DNA from: Gemmiger formicilis
GTDB taxonomy: Bacteria > Bacillota > Clostridia > Oscillospirales > Ruminococcaceae
Length of the DNA: 42,497 nucleotides
NCBI RefSeq assembly: GCF_016900095.1
Contig: NZ_JACJJP010000028.1
Location: 1-42,497, forward strand
Reading direction: 5' to 3'
How positions within the stretch are numbered: the first letter of the stretch is position 1; every line of letters starts with the position of its first letter. This document shows, one piece after another, positions 15,231-22,814 of this stretch. The position numbers were made by a program, and so were the translations under genes. The notes under the pieces were generated by a model. It saw only the letters and a program-made list of their open reading frames with translations, ran no database searches and was not told where the DNA came from.

Positions 15231-15240
15231 GGAGGTGCCC

Positions 15241-17436
15241 ATGCTGAAACACAAACTGGTGCTGGGGAACGGCACCGTCCTGACCAGCGGGCCGGGCACC
15301 GGCAACGCCATCCGCAGCGTGACCCTCACCGAGCAGGTGAGCGACAGCACCGACCTTTGCCCCGGAGCGGCCTGCGCGGCCTGCGCCGAGCTGGAGCTGT
15401 GGGCGCCGGAAAACGGGTTGCGCATCACCCAGGGGGAGACACTGACCCTCTACCGCCTGGACACCGACGCAGGAACCGAGACCAAGGCGGGCATCTTCCT
15501 GGCGGAAAAGCCCACCAAGTCCAGCGCCAACGTCTACAAGGTCACGGCCTACGACCGGATGAACCTTTTTGACAAGGATCTGTCCGCCTGGCTGCGGGAC
15601 AACCAGGGCATGTTTCCCCTGGCGCTGACCGAATTTCTCCGCAAGCTGTGCGACCAATGCGGGGTGGCGCTGAAAGCAGGCACCCTGGACGACCTGCCCA
15701 ACGGCGGATACAGGATCCGGGCATTCAGCGCATCCGACCTGACCGGGCGGCAGCTGCTGCAATGGGCCGCCCAGGCGGCGGGACGGTTCGCCCGCATCAC
15801 CGCCGACGGCACCCTGGAACTGGCCTGGTACGAGGAGCCTTCCGGGAAATCGGTCATCGTGGCCCCGGGCGAAACCGTCGCCCGCACCGCCCTGCGCCTG
15901 GCGGGCAGCGTGCTGCGCACCAGGGCCGGGACCATCTGGCGGATGGGCAACGCCACCCGCTACTACCTGCAGGGAACCCTGCAATACGAGGAGTACGACA
16001 CCGCACCCCTGGACAAGGTGCAGATCCGGCAGAGCGAGGAGGATGTGGGGGTGCTGTGGCCCGCCGACGCCAAGGGGGACAACGCCCTGGTGCTGGAGGA
16101 AAATCTGCTGCTGACTGCCGACAGCCCCGACGCTCTGCGGACGGTGGCCCGGACTCTGTACGAACAGATGGGGGCGGAATCCTACACCCCGTTGCAAGTG
16201 ACCCTGCCTTTTTCCGAAGACCTGCGCCCCGGAATGCGGCTGGATGTTCTCGACCCTTACGGCCGGGTGCACCACACCCTGGTGATGAAGCGTACCGTCA
16301 CCGGCCAGATTATGGAGCTGGAATCTACCGGTAATGCCCGGCGGGATTCCACCGCCGCCGTGAACCGGCAGAGCTGGCGGGATGTGTCCGGCCGGATGCT
16401 GGAAATCAAAACCGACATCGACGGAATGAAGATCACCCTGTCCGGCAAGCTGGACGGGCAGGATGCCCAGACCCTCATCGAACAGAACCTGGAAGGACTG
16501 ACCCTCAGCGCCCAGGCGGGAGAAAAGGCCAGCACCCTGACCCTGAAAGCGGGGCAGACCACCCTGACCAGCGCCCAGATTACCTTCAGCGGCATGGTGG
16601 AGTTCGCCGACCTGAGCACCCCGGGGCGCACCGCCATCAACGGCGCCAACCTGCGCACCGGCGTGGTGCTGTCCAACTCCGGGTATACCCGGCTGGATCT
16701 GGACAGCGGTGTGTTCCAGGTGGGCAAGGACGACACCGTCTATGTGCATCTGGAACCGGACGGCATTACCTGGCGGGGCGGCCAGGATGTGGACGGCGCC
16801 ACCGCCCACGGCCAGATCCGGGCCACCGAAGACCGGCTGTGGGTCACCTCGGACACAAGATACCAGATGTTCGGCTGGCGCCACGAAGCCAGCGGCACAT
16901 ACCAGTGCCTGGAGATGGAACAGGTGGATAACGCGGTGAGCGTGCCCAACCGCCTGAATGTGGGCGGGGTGTGCTCGGTGCGCACCCTGCTGGCCTGGGA
17001 CGCCAAGGAACGGGTGGTGCAGACCGAAACCTGGGGCAGCCGCGGCATGGCGGCCATGGAATCCCCGGAACCCCTCTTCTTTGACGCCGGTTCCGGCGTG
17101 CTGGACGAAAACGGCGTGTGCTGTATTGAGGCCGCCCCGGTATATGAGGAAGTCACCAGCCCCACCGTGGAGCGGCGCTGGTATGTGACGCCCACGGCGG
17201 CAGGGACCCTCTGGGTGGAAAAGACACCCTGGGGCGCGGTGGTCCACGGCACCCCGGGAATGCCCTTCGACTGGATGGTAAGCAGCGTCCAGCGCGGGTA
17301 TGAGGGGGTGTACGCGGAAGCGCATGCCGAACCATACCCGGATGTGCGCTGCAAACCGGGAGATTTCCTGAACGAGGAGGTCCTGGATGAGGTCTTCGGG
17401 CCGATTCTGCAAACGGAAAGGGAGGAAAGTGAATGA
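15241..17436 (+). CDS. Tail hub / tail-associated protein
   Basis: A 731-residue protein. Residues 1 to about 370 look like the phage tail hub (gp27/gpD-like) fold: KLVLGNGTVLTSG, the AELELWAPENGLRITQGETLTLYR domain, KVTAYDRMNLFDKDLS, and a domain ending with ETVARTALRL. The segment LRPGMRLDVLDPYGRVHHTLVMKRTVTGQIMELESTG closes this hub. Residues about 375-480 are a repetitive helical/beta stretch (LTLSAQAGEKASTLTLKAGQTTLTSAQITFSG in part), then a beta-rich C-terminus, probably host-contacting. ATG 15241 is preferred to GTG 15235, since GAGGAGG sits before it. No peptidase motif is obvious. Confidence 0.8.
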   Translation: MLKHKLVLGNGTVLTSGPGTGNAIRSVTLTEQVSDSTDLCPGAACAACAELELWAPENGLRITQGETLTLYRLDTDAGTETKAGIFLAEKPTKSSANVYKVTAYDRMNLFDKDLSAWLRDNQGMFPLALTEFLRKLCDQCGVALKAGTLDDLPNGGYRIRAFSASDLTGRQLLQWAAQAAGRFARITADGTLELAWYEEPSGKSVIVAPGETVARTALRLAGSVLRTRAGTIWRMGNATRYYLQGTLQYEEYDTAPLDKVQIRQSEEDVGVLWPADAKGDNALVLEENLLLTADSPDALRTVARTLYEQMGAESYTPLQVTLPFSEDLRPGMRLDVLDPYGRVHHTLVMKRTVTGQIMELESTGNARRDSTAAVNRQSWRDVSGRMLEIKTDIDGMKITLSGKLDGQDAQTLIEQNLEGLTLSAQAGEKASTLTLKAGQTTLTSAQITFSGMVEFADLSTPGRTAINGANLRTGVVLSNSGYTRLDLDSGVFQVGKDDTVYVHLEPDGITWRGGQDVDGATAHGQIRATEDRLWVTSDTRYQMFGWRHEASGTYQCLEMEQVDNAVSVPNRLNVGGVCSVRTLLAWDAKERVVQTETWGSRGMAAMESPEPLFFDAGSGVLDENGVCCIEAAPVYEEVTSPTVERRWYVTPTAAGTLWVEKTPWGAVVHGTPGMPFDWMVSSVQRGYEGVYAEAHAEPYPDVRCKPGDFLNEEVLDEVFGPILQTEREESE

Positions 17437-17630
17437 TTGCGATTACAGCAATTTCCAGTGTGGCCACCGGGGAAGGCAAGCGCCTGGTGGTGACCTACAG
17501 CGAGGTGAACGACCAGGGCGAGTTTGTGCGCCAGAACATGAAGAAAAACTATGTGGCCACGGCAGCCGAGACCCTGGCGGCCATCGAGACGCTGGAGAAG
17601 GACGCTATGAGCCACATCGGCGGGCAGTAA
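17433..17630 (+). CDS. Small tail-region protein, unknown function
   Basis: A 65-residue protein, ATG 17433 overlapping the hub stop codon (ATGA) with GGGAGG upstream. Predicted strands (IAITAISSV, KRLVVTYSEV) are followed by NYVATAAETLAAIETLEKD. I do not recognise a family. Tight coupling to the tail-hub gene suggests a baseplate or fibre-attachment accessory. Confidence 0.65.
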   Translation: MIAITAISSVATGEGKRLVVTYSEVNDQGEFVRQNMKKNYVATAAETLAAIETLEKDAMSHIGGQ

Positions 17631-17642
17631 GGAGGGGCACAA

Positions 17643-17810
17643 ATGGAAACCGGAAAAGCGGTGACCCGACTGGAACAGCAGCTGGTGGACGCCGTGAACC
17701 AAAGCCACCTGCACCCGGTGGTGGTGCGGCTGGTGCTGCTGAACATCCTGCACGCGGTGGAGGACAAGCAGCGGGAACTGGAACAGGAGGGAGACAAGGC
17801 GGATGGCTGA
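17643..17810 (+). CDS. Small helical tail-region protein, unknown function
   Basis: A 55-residue, mostly helical protein (RLEQQLVDAVNQ, RLVLLNILHAVEDKQRELEQE), ATG 17643 after AAGGAGG. Too small for most gene finders, but it has a good ribosome-binding site and an 8-base overlap with the next gene, like its neighbours. Short helical proteins with a central HPVVxRLVLxNI stretch occur between hub and fibre genes in related phages, as far as I recall. No function known. Confidence 0.6.
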   Translation: METGKAVTRLEQQLVDAVNQSHLHPVVVRLVLLNILHAVEDKQRELEQEGDKADG

Positions 17811-18462
17811 CAACCTGACCTATTACGACAGTCCTCTGACCGGGGAGGAACTGGACGCGGCTTTTCGCAAGCTGCCCCAGCTGGATGCCAGCGTGGCCGC
17901 GGCGGCCCAAAGCGCCGAACTGGCCGAGAGCTGGACCCAGGGCGGCACCGGTGCCCGGGCGGGGGAGGACACCGACAACGCCCGATACTGGTGTGAGCGG
18001 GCCCAGATGGCCGACGGCGCCCTGGGATGGTACGCCGATGCCGCGGGCCTGAAATCCGCCCACCCCACCGGCCGGGCAGGCCAGTGGGCGGTGGTGGGGG
18101 CCAGCGATACGGTGTTTGTGTGGAGCCCGGACGCCAACGCCTGGGTGGAGAGCGGGGCATCCCTGTACAAGGCGCTGTTTTCCCTGGATAAGTGGTCCGG
18201 CGGCGGTCCCTTCACCCAGAAAGCCACGGTGACGCCGCTTAACGGCGGACCGCCGGTGAGTGCCCGCAGCACCCTGTGCAGCGGGTTCGGGGTGGATGAT
18301 ACCCTGGGAGCCCAGGCCTATACCTTGCTGCTGGGCATGGCCGCGTCCCTGGGCAAAACCGGAAACAAAACCTTCGGCGACGGGACCCTGACCCTGACGG
18401 TGGACCAAAAGCCGACGGTGGATGCAGAACTTTACTTTATGGCCAGGAAAGGCGGTGTGTGA
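17803..18462 (+). CDS. Tail fibre-like protein A
   Basis: A 219-residue protein, ATG 17803. Residues 1-70 hold a short helical stem (SVAAAAQSAELAESW), common in trimeric phage fibres; 72-120 form a beta segment (GRAGQWAVVGASDTVFVWSPDANAWV) like a carbohydrate/collar domain; 121-219 form a C-terminal tip domain (LYKALFSLDKWS ... AELYFMARKGG). That last domain is clearly homologous to residues 51-151 of the protein at 21055-21510, so the cluster carries two copies of the tip. Role inferred: receptor binding or surface decoration of the tail. Confidence 0.7.
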   Translation: MADNLTYYDSPLTGEELDAAFRKLPQLDASVAAAAQSAELAESWTQGGTGARAGEDTDNARYWCERAQMADGALGWYADAAGLKSAHPTGRAGQWAVVGASDTVFVWSPDANAWVESGASLYKALFSLDKWSGGGPFTQKATVTPLNGGPPVSARSTLCSGFGVDDTLGAQAYTLLLGMAASLGKTGNKTFGDGTLTLTVDQKPTVDAELYFMARKGGV

Positions 18463-18463
18463 T

Positions 18464-18835
18464 ATGGGACTTTCGTTTCCCGGAACCGGGGCCCAGTTTA
18501 CCAAGGTGTGGGAAAACCCGAACCCCAACGGAAACTTTGCCGGACAGGTGGTGCAGATGGACCTGTCCAACTATGATGCGGTGCTGATTCTGCAGCGCGC
18601 CGGTACTTCACTGTGGATCCGGGTGGGACAGGACGCCATTGATACCTCGGCCAATATCTGGGCCAACGGTCAGATCGGTGCTTCGTATGACCTGAAAAGC
18701 AGACGATATTATACGTCCACCACCAAAATCACCTTCAGTGATTGTATGGTCACCTACGGCGGTTCCGGCAATGTGGAAACACAGAACAACTGGCATATTC
18801 CCATTGCTGTATACGGCGTGAACTTTGGAGGGTAA
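18464..18835 (+). CDS. Tail fibre-associated beta protein, unknown function
   Basis: A 123-residue protein. ATG 18464 lies one base after the stop of the preceding gene; translation is probably coupled. The sequence is beta-rich and glycine/asparagine-rich (GNFAGQVVQMDLSNYDAVLILQ, given here as NFAGQVVQMDLSNYDAVLIL) and ends HIPIAVYGVNFGG. It looks like a globular fibre-tip or adhesin domain. Codon use is slightly more AT-rich than its neighbours, as is common for host-range genes. Confidence 0.6.
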   Translation: MGLSFPGTGAQFTKVWENPNPNGNFAGQVVQMDLSNYDAVLILQRAGTSLWIRVGQDAIDTSANIWANGQIGASYDLKSRRYYTSTTKITFSDCMVTYGGSGNVETQNNWHIPIAVYGVNFGG

Positions 18836-18838
18836 GGC

Positions 18839-19153
18839 ATGAAGATTTACGATGAGATCACCCGGGAGGAACTCACCGATCCCGACCTGAGTGCGGGGCG
18901 GCTGTATGACGGCGAGATCGTCACCGGTCACACCGAGGAATACCTGGAAGTCATGGACGGCACCGTCACCGAGGACAGACCCGAGGGCCTGCGCCGGCTG
19001 GTGCCGGCTGCGGAGATCACCGAGGCCTGCCAGTTTTATCACCAATACACCGCAGGTGAGCTGGCGGCCATGGCCCACCCCACCCAACTGGACCGGGTGG
19101 ATGCCCAGGCTACCTACACCGCCATGATGACCGATACGCTGCTGGAGGTGTGA
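18839..19153 (+). CDS. Phage tail-region protein, unknown function
   Basis: A 104-residue acidic protein, ATG 18839, three bases after the previous stop, with GGAGGG before it. Pattern: KIYDEITREELTDPDLSAGRLYDGE near the start, then YQFYHQYTAGELAAM-like helix and a C-terminal AQATYTAMMTDTLLEV. Proteins with a D-x-x-x-G-x-x-x-x-G-x-I start and this C-terminus often stand just before XkdX in clostridial and Bacillus prophages. Function is not established. Confidence 0.6.
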   Translation: MKIYDEITREELTDPDLSAGRLYDGEIVTGHTEEYLEVMDGTVTEDRPEGLRRLVPAAEITEACQFYHQYTAGELAAMAHPTQLDRVDAQATYTAMMTDTLLEV

Positions 19154-19154
19154 T

Positions 19155-19277
19155 ATGTTCGAAAAGATCAAGAAATGGTACGCCATGGGCCTGTGGAAGG
19201 AAACCCAGGTCCGGCAGGCCGTAGAGAAGGGTGTGCTCAGTGAAGAGGAGTGCGCCGAGATTCTTTCCCGGCAATAA
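19155..19277 (+). CDS. XkdX family protein
   Basis: A 40-residue protein, ATG 19155, one base after the preceding stop. The sequence pattern FEKIKKWYAMGLWKETQV ... AVEKGVLSEEEYAEIL-like (here EECAEIL) is the XkdX signature: short, helical, W-x-x-G-x-W and V-x-x-G-x-L/I-T/S-x-E-E. XkdX-family proteins accompany fibre genes in many Gram-positive prophages including PBSX. Role unknown, probably a tail-fibre accessory or assembly factor. Confidence 0.85.
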   Translation: MFEKIKKWYAMGLWKETQVRQAVEKGVLSEEECAEILSRQ

Positions 19278-19292
19278 AGGGCAGGTGAGCGG

Positions 19293-19598
19293 ATGCAGAC
19301 CATTGAAATCAGGCAGGGGGACACCGTACAGCTGAAGCTGAACCTGACCGAAAACGGACAGCCCTTTGTGCCGGACCAGGAAAAGGTCGTCTTTTCGGTG
19401 GGGCGGTACAAGGACCTGCTGTTCAGCCTGGAAGCGGTGGACGGCGTGGTGAAAATCCCCCACGAAAAGACGCAGGCGCTGAACCCCGGCGAGTACAAAT
19501 TCGATGTGCGGGTGTATGACGCGGACAAGAATCTGGTGGCCACCCCGATGGTGGGGGTGTTCCGGGTGCTGGAGGTCGTGAACCATGACCTGTTATAA
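19293..19598 (+). CDS. Baseplate/Ig-like small protein (BppU-N-like)
   Basis: A 101-residue beta-sandwich-like protein, ATG 19293. It opens TIEIRQGDTVQLKLNLTENGQPF and ends with a strand FRVLEVVNHDLL. The R-x-G-D-T pattern followed by alternating strands resembles the N-terminal domain of BppU and other baseplate-attached modules that anchor fibres to the tail tip. It overlaps the next gene by 14 bases, so both are probably translated together. Confidence 0.65.
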   Translation: MQTIEIRQGDTVQLKLNLTENGQPFVPDQEKVVFSVGRYKDLLFSLEAVDGVVKIPHEKTQALNPGEYKFDVRVYDADKNLVATPMVGVFRVLEVVNHDLL

Positions 19599-19863
19599 GC
19601 TGGCGGGGGACATCTCCGACGTGCGGGAGATTCACTGCACCCTGGGACAAACCGGGGAACTGGCCGCCGACATGCAGGTGGAACACTACGCCGCAGGCGG
19701 CACCGCCTACAAGATCGGCCACGGCCTGAAGCTGGACCAGAGCACCAACACCCTGTCGGTGGATACCGCCGACCAGGTGGAACAGGACAACACCCTTCCC
19801 GTCACTTCCGCCGCCGTGGCCGCCACGGTAGGCAATATTGAAGTGCTTCTGGGAACCATCTGA
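19585..19863 (+). CDS. Fibre-region protein, unknown function
   Basis: A 92-residue protein, ATG 19585, overlapping the end of the preceding gene. It ends DQVEQDNTLPVTSAAVAATVGNIEVLLGTI; the DNTxPVTSAAVxxxVGNI(E/D)xLLxTI stretch is a recurring C-terminal pattern in clostridial phage fibre and head-fibre proteins. The middle (LKLDQSTNTLSVDTADQVE) is the matching short beta-stalk. Probably a small fibre subunit or attachment collar. Confidence 0.65.
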   Translation: MTCYKLAGDISDVREIHCTLGQTGELAADMQVEHYAAGGTAYKIGHGLKLDQSTNTLSVDTADQVEQDNTLPVTSAAVAATVGNIEVLLGTI

Positions 19864-19875
19864 GGAGGATCGCTT

Positions 19876-21042
19876 TTGAGTATTCAGACAGAAATTTCCC
19901 GAATCCAGTCGGCCCGGGACACCCTGCGGACCAAGGCGGTGGAGCTGAAAATCTCCGCCGGCACCGAAAAGCTGGACGAGCTGGCCGAGGACTACGGCGG
20001 GATCACCAACCAGGGCGGTGTTACGGCCCAGGTGAAGGAAGGGGAGACCTACACCATCCCCAAAGGTTACCACGACGGCACCGGCACGGTGTCCGGTGTG
20101 GCGGGCGGCGGCAATTACAACCTGCAGAGCAAGCAGGCCACCCCCACCAAGAAACCCCAGCAGATCACTCCGGACGAGGGCTACTACGGCCTGTCCGACG
20201 TGACGGTGGGGGCCATCCCCTCCCAGTACCAGGATGTGTCCTCGGTGACCGCAGGGGAGGCGGACGTGCTCACAGGCAAGATCATCGTGACGGCGGACGG
20301 GTCGGTGGTGCCGGGCAGCATGCCCAACAACGGCACCGTGTCCAAAACCCTGGACGCGGCCAGTACCAGCTATACGGTGCCCAAGGGCTACCACAGCGGC
20401 AGCGGTACCGTGAAGATCGTCACCGAGGAAAAGACCGTCACCCCCACCAAGTCCGCCCAGCCCATCACCCCCACGTCGGGCAAGGTGCTGAGCAAGGTGA
20501 CGGTGAACGCTATCCCCGCCGCCTACGTGGACACCACCGGCGCCACCGCTGCGGCGGCGGAGATTCTGCTGGGGGAGACCGCCTATGCAGGCGGCGCCAA
20601 AGTGACCGGCACCATGCCCAACAACGGCAGCGTGAGCAAGGTGCTGGATGCCGGCACCACCGCCATGACCATCGCCGAAGGCTACCACGACGGCACCGGC
20701 GGGGTGAGCATCGTTCCCGAAACCAAGAGCGTGACCCCCACCAAGTCGTCCCAGACGGTGAGCCCCACCTCCGGTAAGGTGCTGACCAAGGTGACGGTGG
20801 CGGCCATTCCGGCCCAGTACATCACCACCACCGACGCCACCGCCGCGGCGGCGGACATTCTCAGCGGCAAGACCGCCTATGTGGGTGGGACCAAGCTCAC
20901 CGGCAGCATGAAGAACAACGGCGCCATCTCCGGCAGCATCGACGGCCTTTCCGGTACCAGCTATGCAGTGCCGGCGGGGTATACCAGCGGCGGCACCGTG
21001 AGCCTGACCGGGGACATTGAAGAAGCGCTGGCCGACATTTAA
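19876..21042 (+). CDS. Repeat-containing tail fibre protein
   Basis: A 388-residue protein starting TTG 19876 after GAGGAGG. Residues 1-50 form a helical attachment segment (MSIQTEISRIQSARDTLRTK) shared with the protein at 21055. Residues 59-362 are three tandem units of about 98-107 residues, each starting with a Y-x-x-P-x-G-Y-H-x-G-x-G-type strand, passing through TPTK-x-x-Q-x-I-x-P, V-x-A-I-P-x-x-Y and a MPNNG-x-V-S-K-x-L segment; a partial fourth unit ends the protein. It is rich in Thr, Gly, Ala and Pro, as expected for a long beta-structured fibre. Likely contacts the cell surface. Confidence 0.75.
   Translation: MSIQTEISRIQSARDTLRTKAVELKISAGTEKLDELAEDYGGITNQGGVTAQVKEGETYTIPKGYHDGTGTVSGVAGGGNYNLQSKQATPTKKPQQITPDEGYYGLSDVTVGAIPSQYQDVSSVTAGEADVLTGKIIVTADGSVVPGSMPNNGTVSKTLDAASTSYTVPKGYHSGSGTVKIVTEEKTVTPTKSAQPITPTSGKVLSKVTVNAIPAAYVDTTGATAAAAEILLGETAYAGGAKVTGTMPNNGSVSKVLDAGTTAMTIAEGYHDGTGGVSIVPETKSVTPTKSSQTVSPTSGKVLTKVTVAAIPAQYITTTDATAAAADILSGKTAYVGGTKLTGSMKNNGAISGSIDGLSGTSYAVPAGYTSGGTVSLTGDIEEALADI
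20050..21039 (+). repeat. Three and a quarter tandem coding repeats, about 294-321 bp each
   Basis: In-frame units at about 20050-20370, 20371-20664 and 20665-20961, with a partial unit to 21039. At protein level GYH recurs at residues 64, 171 and 269, with GYT at 368. Repeated DNA such as GCATGCCCAACAACGGCA-type segments is visible near 20318 and 20611. Such repeats can change copy number by recombination. Confidence 0.75.
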
Positions 21043-21054
21043 GGCGGTGAGAAG

Positions 21055-21510
21055 ATGAGCGTACAAACCGAACTGAACCGTCTGCAGGCGGCTAAGACCG
21101 GCCTGACGGCGGTGCTGTCCCAGAACGGGGTGGCGGTGCCGGCAGGCACCACTCTGGACGAATATCCCACCCTGTTCAGCCAGATGGGCACCAGCCTGGC
21201 GGTGGGCCTGTTCAAGGCAACGTTTGCGGTGGACCGCTGGACAGCGTCCAGCGGCAACTATACCCAGACCGCCGCCGTCACCCCGGTGGCCGGGGTGGAA
21301 AACGTCACGGCCGGGTCGGTCATGGCCTCCCCGGTGTTTGTGGCGGATACCTACCCGGACGCTACCCAGCGCCAGGTACGGGTGTCCGGCGGGGTGGTGG
21401 ATGCCGGGAAAAAGAGCTTCGGCGCCGGCACCATGACCTGCACCACCCGGGGCGGCAGAAAGCCGCCCAGCGATGTGGAAGTGTTTTTTCTGGCAAAGAA
21501 GGGGGAATGA
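21055..21510 (+). CDS. Tail fibre-like protein B (mosaic of two neighbours)
   Basis: A 151-residue protein, ATG 21055. Residues 1-45 (MSVQTELNRLQAAKTGLTAV) align with the start of the repeat fibre at 19876, whereas residues 51-151 (LFKATFAVDRWTASSGNYTQ ... VEVFFLAKKGE) align with the tip of fibre A at 17803. It is therefore a short fibre made from the attachment part of one neighbour and the tip of another. Role inferred: a minor receptor-binding or decoration fibre. Confidence 0.7.
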   Translation: MSVQTELNRLQAAKTGLTAVLSQNGVAVPAGTTLDEYPTLFSQMGTSLAVGLFKATFAVDRWTASSGNYTQTAAVTPVAGVENVTAGSVMASPVFVADTYPDATQRQVRVSGGVVDAGKKSFGAGTMTCTTRGGRKPPSDVEVFFLAKKGE

Positions 21511-21513
21511 ACC

Positions 21514-22173
21514 ATGCGATTGAACAACGGGGATGTGGTCCTTTGCTGGCCCCTGGCCCTGCATGTGCTGACAGCGGGTTACTTTTACAGCGACGGCAGC
21601 CGCCATGAAGCTATCGACCTGCGCACCAACCAGGGCGGCAGTGTGGTCAAGCCGGTGTATGCGGCCGAGGACGGCACCGTGGAGGAAACCCAGACATGGG
21701 ACGGGCACACCAAGACCGGCATGCAAAGCTACGGCACCATGATCCGCATCCGCCACGGCGATTACCGGGGCGTGACCTTGCAAACCAGATACGCCCACCT
21801 GTCCCGGCTGTGTGTGAGCAAGGGCCAGACTGTCAAGGAAGGCCAGCTCATCGGCTACACCGGGGAAACCGGCAACATCAGCGGCGCCCACCTGCACTTT
21901 GAGGTGATCCTGGGCGGCAACCGCCGCAATCCGTTGGTGTGGCTGGACGATGACTTCACCACCGCCAACACCGGCGTGTACACCTACCAGCCCGGGGAAT
22001 ATGCCGCCTCCCGCCCGGCGCAGACCGCCGCTCCGGCCGCTGCCCGGCTGCAGACCATCACCATCGGTCCGGTGAGCCAGGGCGATGCGGACGCCATTCT
22101 GGCCCTGTGCAAGGAGCGCAGCCTGGACCAGCTGGGGCTGTACCGCTCGGTCTGGGCCGAGGAGGTGGGGTGA
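21514..22173 (+). CDS. M23-family peptidase, endolysin or tail lysin
   Basis: A 219-residue protein, ATG 21514. Residues 8-145 form an M23 (LytM-like) zinc endopeptidase: HEAIDLRT (H31, D35), YAHLS (H95) and GAHLHFE (H126, H128), the complete ligand and catalytic set. A proline/alanine linker follows (about 160-175), then a 40-residue C-terminal module (TITIGPVSQGDADAILALCKE) resembling small SPOR-like or wall-binding modules of phage lysins. It would cut peptide cross-bridges. No signal peptide, so release depends on the holin; position next to the holin genes favours the endolysin role over a tail-tip role. Confidence 0.85.
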   Translation: MRLNNGDVVLCWPLALHVLTAGYFYSDGSRHEAIDLRTNQGGSVVKPVYAAEDGTVEETQTWDGHTKTGMQSYGTMIRIRHGDYRGVTLQTRYAHLSRLCVSKGQTVKEGQLIGYTGETGNISGAHLHFEVILGGNRRNPLVWLDDDFTTANTGVYTYQPGEYAASRPAQTAAPAAARLQTITIGPVSQGDADAILALCKERSLDQLGLYRSVWAEEVG

Positions 22174-22490
22174 TAGCCGTGGACAAAGTGACGGATGTGC
22201 TGGCGGCGGTCCTGCCGCTGCTGACCGCCTTCTGCGGTTGGGCGGCGGCCCGGCTGACCCGCAGCCGCAGGGAGGAAAAAGCCCTGCGGGATGGGGTCAA
22301 GGGCCTTTTGCGGGCCAAGGTCATCGACCTGGGACTGCACTACATCGACGAAAAGGCGGTGCCGCCCTACGGGGTGGAAACCCTGCGCAGCTGCTATGAC
22401 CCATACATGGCCCTGGGGGACGGGGACCCCTCGGTGACCCACATCATGCGCCGCTGCGAAACCCTGCCGGTGCGTTCCGGCGGGAACTGA
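22170..22490 (+). CDS. Holin-associated membrane-anchored small protein
   Basis: A 106-residue protein. One N-terminal transmembrane helix (VLAAVLPLLTAFCGWAAARL) is followed by a basic helical cytoplasmic part (RSRREEKALRDGVKGLLRAKVIDLG) and a C-terminal tail with HIMRRCETLPV. GTG 22170 is used, overlapping the lysin stop (GTGA) with GGAGG just before; GTG 22179 is an equally possible start. Similar small anchored proteins sit between lysin and holin in related prophages; whether it is an antiholin or an accessory is not known. Confidence 0.65.
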   Translation: MIAVDKVTDVLAAVLPLLTAFCGWAAARLTRSRREEKALRDGVKGLLRAKVIDLGLHYIDEKAVPPYGVETLRSCYDPYMALGDGDPSVTHIMRRCETLPVRSGGN

Positions 22491-22502
22491 GGGAGGAAGA
22501 GG

Positions 22503-22691
22503 ATGGAAGAATTCTGGAAAAACCTGGCCGCTCTGCTCAAGGTCAAGACCATCGTGACCCTGGTGGTCATCGGGGTGTTTGCGGCCCTGGCCCTTGCGGG
22601 CAAACTGCAGCCGGACACGGTGATGACCATCGTCACCATGGTGGTGGCCTTCTATTTCGGCACCCAGAGCCAGCGGCAGAACAAAGGGTGA
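22503..22691 (+). CDS. Phage holin
   Basis: A 62-residue protein with two hydrophobic helices (TIVTLVVIGVFAALALAG and TVMTIVTMVVAFYFGTQS) joined by a short turn, and a basic C-terminus (QRQNKG). The LKVKTIVTL start and the YFGTQ(S/T) end are the usual pattern of a small clostridial holin. ATG 22503 with GGAGGAAGAGG upstream. It would form membrane lesions that release the lysin. Last gene of the phage-like cluster; no strong terminator follows, only a small CTGTT/AACAG stem near 22724. Confidence 0.8.
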   Translation: MEEFWKNLAALLKVKTIVTLVVIGVFAALALAGKLQPDTVMTIVTMVVAFYFGTQSQRQNKG

Positions 22692-22762
22692 AGAGGTGTG
22701 CCTTGTGAGGATTGCACAAGAATCCGCTGTTGATTTCTAACAGAAGGCAGGGGGGGATCCCC

Positions 22763-22792
22763 TTGACGATGTCGGTGTGGATTGGGTATCAT
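22763..22792 (+). promoter_or_regulatory. Promoter of the acyl-carrier-like gene
   Basis: TTGACG (22763-22768), 18-base spacer, TATCAT (22787-22792). It lies just after a GGGGATCCCC palindrome and 23 bases before the leader start codon. Confidence 0.6.
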
Positions 22793-22814
22793 AAGGCAAA
22801 AGGAAGGTGCTGCA

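Larger units (their letters stand above)
5615..22691 (+). mobile_element. Compact siphovirus-like structural cluster without mobility genes (domesticated prophage or gene-transfer-agent candidate)
   Basis: Thirty closely packed genes in one direction, in standard siphophage order: late activator, TerS, TerL, portal, small head gene, capsid, connectors, tail tube, Gp15 pair, tape measure, tail tip, fibres, XkdX, M23 lysin, holin. Every reading frame is open, and many neighbours overlap by ATGA. Both flanks are visible: cls with its terminator on the left, and a promoter-borne acyl-carrier-like gene on the right. Neither carries an integrase, excisionase, recombinase, replication gene or early-gene repressor. 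No convincing direct repeat (att) was found by eye at the edges. Base composition looks like that of the host genes. Confidence 0.8.

Noticed and set aside
17800-21600. Diversity-generating retroelement acting on the fibre genes
   Set aside because: No reverse transcriptase gene or template/variable repeat pair is present; the repeats are simple in-frame tandem units.
22724-22770. Terminator after the holin
   Set aside because: Only a 5-bp CTGTT/AACAG stem and a short GGGGATCCCC palindrome without a T-run are seen.
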